Source of the DNA: Homoserinibacter gongjuensis
GTDB lineage: Bacteria; Actinomycetota; Actinomycetes; Actinomycetales; Microbacteriaceae
NCBI RefSeq assembly: GCF_030161875.1
Contig: NZ_BSVA01000001.1
Coordinates: forward strand, 1 to 64,000
Length of the DNA: 64,000 nucleotides
Direction of reading: 5' to 3'
Of this stretch, positions 29,503-38,726 are shown piece by piece (the stretch's first letter is position 1; the number at the start of each line of letters is the position of its first letter). A program made the translations under genes and the position numbers. Below the pieces are notes generated by a model. It saw nothing but the letters and a program-made list of their open reading frames with translations, was not told where the DNA came from and did not search any database.

Positions 29503-32500
29503 GCGCGCTCCAGCTCGATCGTCACGGTGGAGGCATCGCCGACCGGCGTCGCTCCCCACCAGCCTCACCCGACACCAGGCTGGTGGCAAGCGTCTCGGCC
29601 GCGATCAGCTCGCGGTGCGCCTCGATCGCGGCCACGGCATCCGCGTCGCCCGTGAGCGTGAGCCGGATGCGGTCGCTCACCTCGAGCCCGGCGTCCTTGC
29701 GGGCCTGCTGCACGGCGCGCACGACGTCGCGCGCGAGCCCCTCGGCGGCGAGCTCCGGCGTGACCACGGTGTCGAGCACGACGTAACCATCGCCACTCAG
29801 GAAATGGATCGCGAGGTTCGCATCGCTCGACGTAAGTTCAAGTTCGTATTCACCGGGCTCGAGAGCAAAGCCCGCCACCACGGGACTCCCGTCACCGGTG
29901 ATTTCCCAGTCCCCCGCCTTCGAAGCTCGGATGACCGTCTGAACGTCCTTCCCGAGTCGCGGCCCCAAGGCACGGGCGTTCACTACCAGGCGCCGAGAGA
30001 CGATGTTGTCCTGGTCCTCATCCTCGCCGCGCGCGCTGTCATTGAAGATAACTCGCCTGACATTGAGCTCTTCGCAGAGAACATCCGAGAACGGACGAAT
30101 GTCGGGCCCGTGCACCCCCGTTAGTGTGATCGAGTCAAGTGGCAGACGTACGCGCAAACCATGCGCCTTGCGCAACGCGAGTCCCGCCGAGGCGACCTCG
30201 CGCACGCGATCCATCGTGCGCACGAGCTCGGTGTCGATCGGGAACTCGGCGGGGTCGGGCCAGTCGGTCAGGTGCACGCTCCGCCCGCCGGTGAGGCCGC
30301 GCCAGATCTCCTCGGTCACGAGCGGCAGCAGGGGCGCCGCGAGCCGCGTGTAGGTCTCGAGCACCGTGAAGAGGGTGTCGAAGGCGTCGCGGTCGTCTCC
30401 CACCCAGAACCGGTCGCGGCTGCGCCGCACGTACCAGTTGGTGAGCACCTCGGCGAAGTCGCGCAGCGCCGCGGCGGCGAGCGGTGTGTCGAAGTCGTCG
30501 AGGTGCCGCGTGACCTCCTGGATGAGCTCGCGCGTCTTCGCGAGCAGGTAGCGGTCGAGCGGATGCGAGGAGTCGGTGCGGCGGGCGGCCTCGTAGTCGG
30601 CGCTGTTGGCGTAGAGCGTGAAGAAGTAGTAGCTCGACCACAGCGGCAGCATGACCTCGCGCACGCCCTGGCGGATGCCCTCCTCCGTCACGATGAGGTT
30701 GCCGCCGCGGATCACCGAGCCCGACAGCAGGAACCAGCGCATGGCATCCGCGCCGTCGCGATCGAAGACCTCCGAGACATCCGGGTAATTGCGCAGCGAC
30801 TTCGACATCTTCTGCCCGTCGGAGCCGAGCACGATGCCGTGGCTCAGCACGTTCTTGTAGGCCGGGCGGTCGAAGAGCGCTGTCGCGAGCACGTGCATCA
30901 CGTAGAACCAGCCGCGCGTCTGCCCGATGTACTCGACGATGAAGTCGGCCGGGTTGTGCCCCGGTTCTCCGTCGACACCGTCGAACCACTCGCGGTTCTC
31001 GAACGGGTAGTGCACCTGCGCGAACGGCATCGACCCCGAGTCGAACCACACGTCGAGCACGTCCTCGATGCGGCGCATCCTCGAGCGGCCGGTCGGGTCG
31101 TCGGGGTTGGGGCGCGTCAGCTCGTCGATGTAGGGGCGGTGCAGGTTCGGCTCGCCCTTCTCGTCGCGCGGCAGCATGCCGAAGTCGCGCTCGAGCTCCG
31201 CGAGCGAGCCGTACACGTCGATGCGCGGGTAGGCGTCGTCATCCGACTTCCACACCGGGATGGGGCTGCCCCAGTAGCGGTTGCGGCTGATCGACCAGTC
31301 GCGCGCGTTCGCCACCCACTTGCCGAACTGGCCGTCCTTGACGTTCTCGGGAACCCAGTTGATCTGCTGGTTGAGCTCGCCCATCCGCTCCTTGATGTCG
31401 GGCACGCGCACGAACCAGCTCGAGACCGCCTTGTAGATGAGCGGGTTGCGGCAACGCCAGCAGTGCGGATAGCTGTGCTCGTAGCTCTTGACCTGCAACA
31501 GCCGCTTCTCGGCGCGCAGCTTCTGCACGAGCGGCTTGTTCGCCTCGTCCCAGCGCAGTCCGGCGACATCCGGCACCTGCGGCAGGAAGCGTCCGCCGTC
31601 GTCGAGGGAGAGCACCACCGGGATGCCGGCGGCGGCACTCGTGACCTGGTCGTCTTCACCGTAGGCGGGCGCCTGGTGCACGATGCCCGTGCCCTCGCCC
31701 GTGGCGACGTAGTCGGCCACGAGCAGCTGGAAGGCCTCCGGGCCGTAAGCGTCGAGATAGTAGTCCCAGAGCTGGTCGTAGCGGATGCCGCCGAGCTCGG
31801 CCCCGGTGAAGCGGCGCGGCTCGATCGCGGCGAGCGCGGCAGCGGCATCCGGGTAACCGAGGTCCTTGGCGTAGGAGGCGACCGTGTCGGCCGCGAGCAG
31901 GAACCGGGCGGAGTCGCCCTCCAGACCGTTCGCGGCGCCGGCCGGGCCCGCGGGAACCACGACGTACTCGATCGCGGGGCCCACGGCGAGCGCGGCGTTC
32001 GTCGGCAGGGTCCACGGGGTCGTCGTCCAGGCGAGCGCGTTCACGGCCGTGAGCCCGAGCGCCTCCGCCTTCTCCCCCACGAGCGGGAAGGTAACGGTGA
32101 CCGACTGGTCCTGTCGCATCCGGTACACGTCGTCGTCCATGCGCAGCTCGTGGTTCGAGAGCGGGGTCTCGTCGTTCCAGCAGTACGGCAGCACCCGGAA
32201 GCCCTCGTAGGCGAGGCCCTTCTTGTACAGCTCGGAGAAGGCCCAGATGACCGACTCCATGAAGGTCACATCGAGCGTCTTGTAGTCGTTCTCGAAGTCG
32301 ACCCAGCGCGCCTGGCGGGTGACGTAGTCCTGCCACTCCTGCGTGTAGTGCAGCACCGACTCGCGCGCCTTCGCGTTGAAGGCGCCGATGCCCATCGCCT
32401 CGATCTGGCCCTTGGTCGTGATGCCGAGCTGGCGCATGGCCTCGAGCTCGGCGGGCAGGCCGTGGGTGTCCCAGCCGAAGCGGCGATGCACCTGCTTGCC

Positions 32501-32760
32501 GCGCATCGTCTGGTAGCGCGGGAAGACGTCCTTGGCGTAGCCGGTGAGCAGGTGGCCGTAGTGCGGCAGGCCGTTGGCGAACGGCGGGCCGTCGTAGAAG
32601 ACCCACTCGGGCGCTCCTCGCGCGCCTCGACGGACGCCGCGAAGGTGTCGTCGGTCTTCCAGTGCTCGAGGATGCGCTTCTCGATCTCGGGGAAGCGTGG
32701 GGATGCGGGCACGCCCTCTCCGGCGTTCTCACCGGGGGCCGCGTTGCGGGGGTAGCTCAT
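29499..32760 (-). CDS. ileS: Isoleucyl-tRNA synthetase, type 2 (eukaryotic-like)
   Basis: Charges tRNA-Ile; 1087 residues after correction. The HIGH-like motif lies in [16 protein letters not shown] near residues 60-75, and KMSKS is in [11 protein letters not shown]. The [12 protein letters not shown] form, [10 protein letters not shown] and the overall length place it with type 2 enzymes, which in other bacteria are tolerant of mupirocin. Two one-base losses occur: at 32609-32611 near residue 50, which separates the true start from the long frame, and at 29554-29557, after which the protein ends [11 protein letters not shown] with TGA at 29499 overlapping folC. A T-box leader controls it. 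Confidence 0.95.
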
Positions 32761-32764
32761 CCGA

Positions 32765-33003
32765 TCCGTCCGTGTCGTGCGTGGAAATGTCACACGAGGA
32801 CGACGGATGCCGCGGTACCACCTCGCTTGCCGCATCCGCTCTCCGAGGAGGCGTGTGCGACCGCTCATTCACGCGGTGACGGGCGCACCCGCTCGGGTCT
32901 ACTGCCTCGCTCCTGGGTTTCGAGACGGCGCTGCGCGCCTCCTCAACCAGCGGAGAGGGGTTTCTTCCGAGGACTCCCCGGTGATGGCCGGATCGATGTC
33001 GGT
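32765..33003 (-). promoter_or_regulatory. T-box leader of ileS (short Stem I, translational type)
   Basis: On the minus strand a hairpin CCGG-CCATCA-CCGG (32978-32991) presents ATC (32983-32985), an isoleucine codon, in its loop and is followed by GGAGTCCTCGGAAGAA, as in actinobacterial ileS leaders with ultrashort Stem I. A Stem II-like segment CAGTAGACCCGAGCGGG follows. The T-box core GAGGTGGTACCGCGG (about 32809-32824) is enclosed by GGATGC/GCATCC arms, and the ileS start lies about 50 nt downstream. Uncharged tRNA-Ile should pair with T-box and specifier and free the ribosome site. A dispersed repeat is inserted in the Stem I-Stem II linker. Confidence 0.9.
32915..32953. repeat. Dispersed palindromic repeat inside the ileS T-box leader
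   Basis: The unit GGGTTTCGAGACGGCGCTGC to GCGCCTCCTCAACCAGCGG is a single copy of the same family as at 21972, 26339, 37451 and 38727. In the leader RNA it reads GGTTGAGGAGGCGCGCAGC and folds on itself, sitting between Stem I and Stem II of the T-box. Confidence 0.9.
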
Positions 33004-33009
33004 TCGTCG

Positions 33010-33015
33010 ATTCTA
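33010..33015 (-). promoter_or_regulatory. Probable -10 element of the ileS operon
   Basis: TAGAAT on the minus strand lies about 7 bp upstream of the first conserved leader sequence, so transcription would begin near 33003. No convincing -35 hexamer is present at 16-18 bp, which is common in Actinobacteria. The hairpin at 33043-33097 lies immediately upstream. Confidence 0.55.
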
Positions 33016-33024
33016 GCGGTGAAT

Positions 33025-33097
33025 CGCGAGCGCTACCCGTTTCCGCGAGCGCTACCGGTCTGCGGGCCGCGCTCGCGGATTTCGGTAGCGCTCGCGG
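33025..33097. repeat. Direct and inverted CGCGAGCGCTACC repeats overlapping a stop codon
   Basis: CGCGAGCGCTACC occurs at 33025-33037 and 33044-33056, and its inverse complement at 33084-33096. The second and third copies form a 15-bp perfect stem (33043-33057 with 33083-33097). The stop codon of the DUF1648 protein lies in the first copy, and the ileS promoter is just downstream, so the hairpin may end the DUF1648 transcript. Confidence 0.8.
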
Positions 33098-34082
33098 TGT
33101 ACGCCGCGAGCAGGGCGGCGCCCGTCTCGGCGTCGTCGACGGTGACCACGAAGCGCCGTCCGTCGCGGCGTCGCACCTCGATCGCCTCGCCGCCACGCGT
33201 CACCACGCCGAAGCCGTTGCCGGGCGCCCAGCGCCACCCCCAGCCGCCGAAATCGGCGAGCGGCTCGATATGGGCCGTCTGCACGCGGTCGATGTCGGCG
33301 GAGCGGATGCGCACCCGCGGCCAGCCGAAGGGAAGGGAGCGTACGAGCAGTCCCGTGGCATCCACGCGCACCCGCCACACGGTGGCGATCGAGGCGAGGG
33401 CGAGCAGCAGCAGGGGCGCGATCGCGATGGGCCACAGCGCTCCGTCGCTGATGGCGATCGCGAATACGGCAGCGGCGAGCACGACGCCGAGGCCGCCGAG
33501 GATCGCGGCGAGCGCACCGGTGGGCACCCGCGTCGTCGCGATCCAGACGCTGCGCTCGCCGGGCACGAGCGTCAACGGCCGGGCGGGGGTCGCATCCGTT
33601 CCCGGGCGCACGGCCTTCGGCAGCACGAACCAGGCGGCCACCCCGACCAGCACGGAGCCGATGAGGGCGAGGCCGAGCCAGCCGTCGATGCCGGGGGCGT
33701 CACGGGCGTCGTCGAGTCCGCGCTGTACGGCGACGGATGCGGTGACGGTGCCGCCGACGAAGAGCGCGGTCACGAACGAGAGCACCGCGAGCAGCTTGTG
33801 GGTGACGGTCGGAGCCGCGCCGCGTGCCGTCGCCAGGAACGCCGCGAACATCGCCGTGAGACCCCCGGCGAGGCCGGCGGTGAGCGCGAGGGACGACCAC
33901 GGGGCGCCGAATCCGTCGGGGCCGTCCGGCCCCCAGTGGATGGCGATCGGATCGGGCAGCTGCGGCAGCCAGGCGAGCTGGAGCGCGACGGCGACCGCTC
34001 CCGCGATGAGCGGAAGTCCGACGGCCACCACCCAGTACGAGAGGGGCAGGCGGGCGCGAGGCGGGCGGTCGGAGGCGGTCAT
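33033..34082 (-). CDS. DUF1648-type membrane protein
   Basis: Protein of 349 residues with about six membrane helices. The segment LPDPIAIHWGPDGPDGFGAP near residues 41-60 is the DUF1648 signature. The C-terminal part (from about residue 235) looks like a membrane-associated PH-type domain (VDATGLLVRSLPFGWPRVRI). The gene follows a YtrA-like GntR regulator with an ATGA overlap, an arrangement seen in several Gram-positive bacteria where the regulator controls its own small operon, often responding to cell-envelope stress. The role is unknown. The last ~20 residues are encoded within a repeat hairpin. Confidence 0.82.
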   Translation of the reverse strand: MTASDRPPRARLPLSYWVVAVGLPLIAGAVAVALQLAWLPQLPDPIAIHWGPDGPDGFGAPWSSLALTAGLAGGLTAMFAAFLATARGAAPTVTHKLLAVLSFVTALFVGGTVTASVAVQRGLDDARDAPGIDGWLGLALIGSVLVGVAAWFVLPKAVRPGTDATPARPLTLVPGERSVWIATTRVPTGALAAILGGLGVVLAAAVFAIAISDGALWPIAIAPLLLLALASIATVWRVRVDATGLLVRSLPFGWPRVRIRSADIDRVQTAHIEPLADFGGWGWRWAPGNGFGVVTRGGEAIEVRRRDGRRFVVTVDDAETGAALLAAYTASATEIRERGPQTGSARGNG

Positions 34083-34432
34083 GCGGGGTACTCCTCGCGG
34101 ATCAGGGTGAGCAGGGTCTGGGGCGGAACCCCGGTGCGTCGTGCGTCGGCCACGAGGGCGCGCACGGCATCCAGCAGTTCCGAGCCGCGAGCGGCGGCGT
34201 CGGTGACGACGGCACCGCGGCCACGGCGCAGGTCGATGAGCCCTTCGTCGCGCAGCTGCTGGTAGGCCCGCAGCACGGTGTGCACGTTGACCTCGAGCGC
34301 CTCGGCGAGTTCGCGGGCGGCGGGAAGTCGGTCGCCCGGCCGCAGCGTGCCGCGGCTCGCGTCGGCACGCACGGATGCCGCGATCTGGTCGAAGATCGCC
34401 ACCCCCGAGCCCGGGTCGATACGGATGAGCAC
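34079..34432 (-). CDS. GntR-family regulator, YtrA-like
   Basis: Short regulator of 117 residues. The N-terminal winged helix (residues ~10-75) contains IFDQIAASVRADASRGTLRPG, LPAARELAEALEVNVHTVLR and AYQQLRDEGLIDLRRGRG, the classic GntR pattern. The C-terminal part is only ~40 residues, as in the YtrA subfamily. The start is GTG at 34432, placed exactly 6 nt after TAGAAT, so the message is probably leaderless. It is co-expressed with the DUF1648 protein and likely represses its own promoter. Confidence 0.9.
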   Translation of the reverse strand: MLIRIDPGSGVAIFDQIAASVRADASRGTLRPGDRLPAARELAEALEVNVHTVLRAYQQLRDEGLIDLRRGRGAVVTDAAARGSELLDAVRALVADARRTGVPPQTLLTLIREEYPA

Positions 34433-34467
34433 GAGGCGATTCTATAGTTCTAGTTCATCTATAACAA
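34433..34467 (-). promoter_or_regulatory. Promoter and operator of the GntR-DUF1648 operon
   Basis: On the minus strand TTGTTA (34462-34467) and TAGAAT (34439-34444) are spaced by exactly 17 bp. Between and over them lies an inverted repeat, TATAG and CTATA around 11 bp (34443-34463), well placed to be bound by the GntR protein and block RNA polymerase. Transcription would start at or next to the GTG start codon. Confidence 0.8.
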
Positions 34468-34568
34468 GTCGGCTGCCCCGGGCTACCGTTCTCTCAGTGA
34501 ATCGGCAGCGACGAGGCGAGGCCGCCGCTCTAGGCTGACCTGCAGAACACCGAGCGGGCGGAGCATCC

Positions 34569-35375
34569 ATGAGCGACGACACCCCCACCCAGCGTTACCC
34601 CGACGGCTTCCCGCCGCCCGGGGGTCGGCCTCCGGGCGAGTCGGGTCAGCCGGACGCGGCACCCACCGGGCCGACGCAGCCGCTCGTGCCAGCGGAGTCC
34701 GGGCCGGAGTCGCTGCCGCCCGAACCGGCGCCGCCCGCCGCGTCACCCCTCGCCGATGCACCCACCGAGCGCTTCGCCTCGCCGGATGCGTTCGCCGCCG
34801 CGTCCGTGCCACCCGCCGTCGTGCCTCCCGCGGGCACGCCGCCGCCCGGCGGACGCACGAGCGACGACGAGCGCCGGAGCCGCGGCCTCATCATCGGGCT
34901 CGCGATCGCGGGCGGCGTGCTGCTGCTCGCGCTCATCGCGCTGCTCATCTGGCTCGCGACGTCGCAAGCGCCCACCGCCGAACCGACCGAATCGCCGACG
35001 CCCTCCGCGAGCTCCTCCGAGACTCCCACCCCGACCCCGACGCCGACCGAGACAGAGGAGCCACCCCCGCCTCCGCCGCCGGCCGACGCGATCGCGACCT
35101 TCACCGCATCCGCCGAGCAGGTCGACTGCACGGCCGCGGGAGGCACCTCCGTGCCGGTCACCTTCAGTTGGGCGGCAACGGGCAACCTTCTGTGGTTCGG
35201 CATCGGTACCGACGACGCAAGTGTGAATCCGTACGAGAGTGATCTGCCCCTCAATTACACGATGGACGTCGACTACCAGTGCGGCCAGCCCGGCCAACAG
35301 CAGCGCTACACGATCACCGTCGAACGCACCGACGGCACCCACGAGTCGAAGACGCTCATCATCCGCGAGATCTGA
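34569..35375 (+). CDS. Single-pass membrane protein with Pro/Thr-rich linker, unknown function
   Basis: Protein of 268 residues: a disordered cytoplasmic Pro/Ala-rich N terminus (~110 residues), one helix (LIIGLAIAGGVLLLALIALLIWLAT), an external linker of Thr/Pro/Glu repeats (TPTPTPTETEEPPPPPPP), and a C-terminal domain of about 95 residues with two cysteines (VDCTAAGG and DYQCGQPG) that may form a disulfide. The external domain reads like a small beta-sandwich. No family is recognised. It lies upstream of valS on the same strand, 83 bp away. Confidence 0.7.
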   Translation: MSDDTPTQRYPDGFPPPGGRPPGESGQPDAAPTGPTQPLVPAESGPESLPPEPAPPAASPLADAPTERFASPDAFAAASVPPAVVPPAGTPPPGGRTSDDERRSRGLIIGLAIAGGVLLLALIALLIWLATSQAPTAEPTESPTPSASSSETPTPTPTPTETEEPPPPPPPADAIATFTASAEQVDCTAAGGTSVPVTFSWAATGNLLWFGIGTDDASVNPYESDLPLNYTMDVDYQCGQPGQQQRYTITVERTDGTHESKTLIIREI

Positions 35376-35457
35376 TCCGCGCCGGTAGGATCACAGGGAT
35401 TGCCACACTCAGGCACCCCGTGACGCGGTGCCGCATATATCGAACCGGAGTACCGCG

Positions 35458-38081
35458 ATGACCGACGTGTCAGCCATCCCTGAGAAGCCCGCACTCGAAG
35501 GGCTCGAAGCGAAGTGGCGGGACGTGTGGGACGCGGAGGGCACCTTCCGATTCGATCGGGATGCCGCGCTCGCCGCCGGCAAGACCGCGGTCTTCAGCGT
35601 CGACACCCCGCCGCCCACGGCATCCGGCAGCCTGCACATCGGGCACGTGTTCAGCTACACGCACATGGACCTCATGGCCCGGTTCCAGCGCATGCGCGGC
35701 AAGCACCTGTTCTTCCCGATGGGCTGGGACGACAACGGCCTGCCCACCGAGCGCCGCGTGCAGAACTACTACGGCGTGCGCTGCGACCCCTCCCTCCCCT
35801 ACGTGCACGATTTCGTGCCGCCGCAGGAAGGCGGCGAGGGCAGCTCCGGCAAGGCTGCCGATCAGCTGCCCATCTCGCGCCGCAACTTCGTGGAGCTGTG
35901 CGAGCGCCTCACCGCCGAAGACGAGGTGCAGTTCGAGGAGCTCTGGCGCACCCTCGGCCTCTCGGTCGACTGGTCGCTCACCTACCGCACGATCGGCGAC
36001 GAGGCGCAGCGCGCCGCCCAGCGCGCGTTCCTGCGCAACCTCGCGCGCGGCGAGGCGTACCAGGCGGATGCGCCGACGCTGTGGGATGTGACGTTCCGCA
36101 CCGCGGTGGCCCAGGCCGAACTCGAAGACAAGGAGCAGCCGGCCGCCTACCACCGGGTGTCGTTCCACAAGGCAGACGGCGGCACGATCGAGATCGAGAC
36201 GACCCGCCCCGAGCTGCTGCCGGCCTGTGTGGCTCTCGTGGCGCATCCGGACGACGAGCGCTACCAGCCGCTCTTCGGCACGACCGTCACGACCCCCATC
36301 TTCGGCGTCGAGGTGCCCGTGGTCGCCCACCACCTCGCCCAGCAGGACAAGGAAGCGGCATCGCCATGATCTGCACCTTCGGCGACGTGACCGACGTCGT
36401 GTGGTGGCGCGAACTCGGGCTGCCGAACCGCACCATCCTGGGCTTCGACGGCCGCATCCTGGCCGAGGCGCCCGCCGAGGAGCTGTTCACGGATGCCGGG
36501 CGCGCCGCCTACGCGGAGCTCGCGGGCAAGACCGTGTTCAGTGCCAAGGCCCGCATGGTGGAGCTGCTCGCCGAGTCGGGCGACCTCATCGGCGAACCGC
36601 GCAAGATCACCCACCCCGTGAAGTTCTTCGAGAAGGGCGACAAGCCGCTCGAGATCGTCTCGACCCGCCAGTGGTACATCACCAACGGCGCGCGCGACGA
36701 GAAGCTGCGCGACGAACTGCTCGCGGCCGGGCAGGAGCTGGCGTTCCACCCCGACTTCATGCGGGTGCGCTACGAGAACTGGGTGGGCGGCTTGACCGGC
36801 GACTGGCTCATCTCGCGCCAGCGCTTCTTCGGCGTGCCGATCCCCGTGTGGTACCCGCTCGATGCCGACGGCGAGCCGGTTCGCTCGCAGCCGATCGTGC
36901 CGTCCGAGGATCAGCTGCCCGTCGACCCCTCGTCGGATGCCGCCCCCGGCTACGACGAGAGCCGGCGCGGCGTGCCCGGCGGCTTCGTGGGCGAGCACGA
37001 CATCATGGACACCTGGGCCACCTCGAGCCTCACCCCGCAGATCGCGGGCGGCTGGGAGACCGACCCGGAGCTCTTCGACCTCGTGTTCCCCTACGCACTG
37101 CGCTCGCAGGGGCAGGACATCATCCGCACCTGGCTCTTCTCGACCGTGCTGCGCGCCCGTCTCGAGCACGGCCAGACCCCGTGGCGGCACGCGGGTATCT
37201 CGGGCTTCATCGTCGACCCCGACCGCAAGAAGATGTCGAAGTCGAAGGGCAACGTCGTGACCCCGCAGGGCCTGCTCGACGAGCACGGTTCGGATGCGGT
37301 GCGCTACTGGGCGGCGTCGTCGAAGCTCGGAACGGATGCGGCCTTCGATCCGCAGAACCCGAAGCAGATCAAGATCGGCCGCCGCCTCGCCATCAAGGTG
37401 CTCAACGCGGCGAAGTTCGTGTACTCGTTCCCCGGTGCGACGCCCGCCCCGGTGGTTGAGGAGCGTCGCGAAGCGACGCGTCTCGAAACCACCGCCATCA
37501 CGAACCCTCTCGACCTCGACATGCTCGCCGAGCTCGCGCGTGTCGTTACGGAGTCGACGCGCGCCTACGAGGCCTTCGACCACGCTCGCGCGCTCGAAGT
37601 GACCGAGCAGTTCTTCTGGACCTTCTGCGACGACTACCTCGAACTCGTCAAGGAGCGCGCCTACACGGGCGAGGGAGCCGCTCAGGCCTCGGCCGTCGCG
37701 GCGCTGCGTCTTGCGATCGACGTCATGCTGCGACTGCTTGCGCCCGTGATCCCCTTCGCCACGGAGGAGGTGTGGAGCTGGACGCACGACGGTTCCGTGC
37801 ACACCGCCGCCTGGCCGACCGTCGAGGAGCTGCCCGCCACCGAGCCCCGCGGCCTGCTCGCGGCCACGAGCGCGGCGCTCATCGGCATCCGCCGCGCCAA
37901 GACGGATGCCAAGGCCTCGCAGAAGACGCCCGTCACGTCGGCTGTGCTGGCGGGGCCCGCGATCCTCGCCGAGGCGGCCGACGACCTCCGGGCCGTGGGA
38001 CGCATCGCGCGCCTGGACCTGACCGAAGCGGACGAGGTCGCGGTGAGCGACGTCGTGCTCGCCGAGCTGCCGGAGGGATGA
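35458..38081 (+). CDS. valS: Valyl-tRNA synthetase
   Basis: Charges tRNA-Val; 874 residues after correction. The HIGH motif is GSLHIGHVF near residues 57-65, KKMSKSKGN is near residue 595, and the editing domain lies between. One G is missing at 36351-36352: DKEAASP becomes DKGSGIAMICTFGD, the conserved segment. Residues about 665-678 (VVEERREATRLETT) are encoded by a 43-bp palindromic repeat inserted in frame between the catalytic and anticodon-binding parts, just before NPLDLDM. ATGA couples it to the GNAT gene. Confidence 0.95.
37451..37493. repeat. Dispersed palindromic repeat inserted in frame in valS
   Basis: The unit starts GGTGGTTGAGGAGCGTCGCG and ends GCGACGCGTCTCGAAACCACC, with perfectly complementary GGTGGTT/AACCACC ends. 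It is the same family as the intergenic copies but is read as protein (VVEERREATRLETT). The reading frame of valS is open through it and conserved sequence continues on both sides. Confidence 0.92.
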
Positions 38082-38524
38082 CCATGCCCACGACCGTCCG
38101 TCCGCTCGCCGAGGGCGACGCCGCGCGCTGGCGCGAGCTGTTCCACGCCTACGGCGTCTTCTACGAGACCGAGTTCTCGAACGAACTGCTCGAGCGGGTC
38201 TGGGCGCTCATGATCGAGCCGGGCTCGGGCATCGACGCGCTCGTGGCCGAGCATGACGGGCAGGTCGTGGGCATCGCGCACTACCGCTCGCATCCCGACA
38301 CCTTCTCGGGCGGCCGCGACTGGTACCTCGACGACCTCTTCGTCGACCCCGCCGCGCGCGGTGCCGGCGCCGGGCGCGCGCTCATCGAGCACATCGCCGA
38401 GCTGTCGGCGGGCACCGGTGGTTCGTTGCGCTGGATCACGGCCGACACCAACGAGACGGCTCAAGCCCTGTACGACAAGGTCGCGACCCGCACGCGCTGG
38501 GTCACCTACGAGATGAGGCGCTGA
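38078..38524 (+). CDS. GNAT-family N-acetyltransferase
   Basis: Protein of 148 residues with the GNAT core: WYLDDLFVDPAARGAGAGRA forms strand beta4 and the acetyl-CoA pyrophosphate loop (R-G-A-G-A-G-R-A), and ITADTNETAQALYDKVATR is the usual end. The acceptor is unknown. It starts at ATG 38078, overlapping the valS stop (ATGA), so it is translationally coupled to valS. Confidence 0.9.
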   Translation: MTMPTTVRPLAEGDAARWRELFHAYGVFYETEFSNELLERVWALMIEPGSGIDALVAEHDGQVVGIAHYRSHPDTFSGGRDWYLDDLFVDPAARGAGAGRALIEHIAELSAGTGGSLRWITADTNETAQALYDKVATRTRWVTYEMRR

Positions 38525-38715
38525 TGCAGCTCGGAACCCGCTGGCCGGTGGGAGGCGCGGTGCCGCCCCGCCTGCCCGAGGAGCTCGTGGCCCGCATCCG
38601 CGAGGTCGAGGCGCGTCTCGATCCCGCGGATGCTGCCCGCATGCGCTGGACCCTCACCTGGCTCGAGGGCCGCCCCGTCGCCGAGCTCGACGACGGCACG
38701 ATCCTGCGCGGCTGA
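38524..38715 (+). CDS. Small conserved-looking protein of unknown function
   Basis: Protein of 63 residues, MQLGTRWPVGGAVPPRLPEE followed by an amphipathic helix and TWLEGRPVAELDDGTIL. It overlaps the GNAT stop by one base (TGATG), has the codon usage of its neighbours and has no hydrophobic segment. I have the impression that similar short proteins are common in Microbacteriaceae, but I cannot name a family or function. Confidence 0.7.
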   Translation: MQLGTRWPVGGAVPPRLPEELVARIREVEARLDPADAARMRWTLTWLEGRPVAELDDGTILRG

Positions 38716-38726
38716 GCTCCCGACGG

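Noticed and set aside
35412-35432. Second T-box or riboswitch before valS (hairpin GGCACC/GGTGCC)
   Set aside because: No T-box core sequence or specifier structure is present; it is a short isolated hairpin only.
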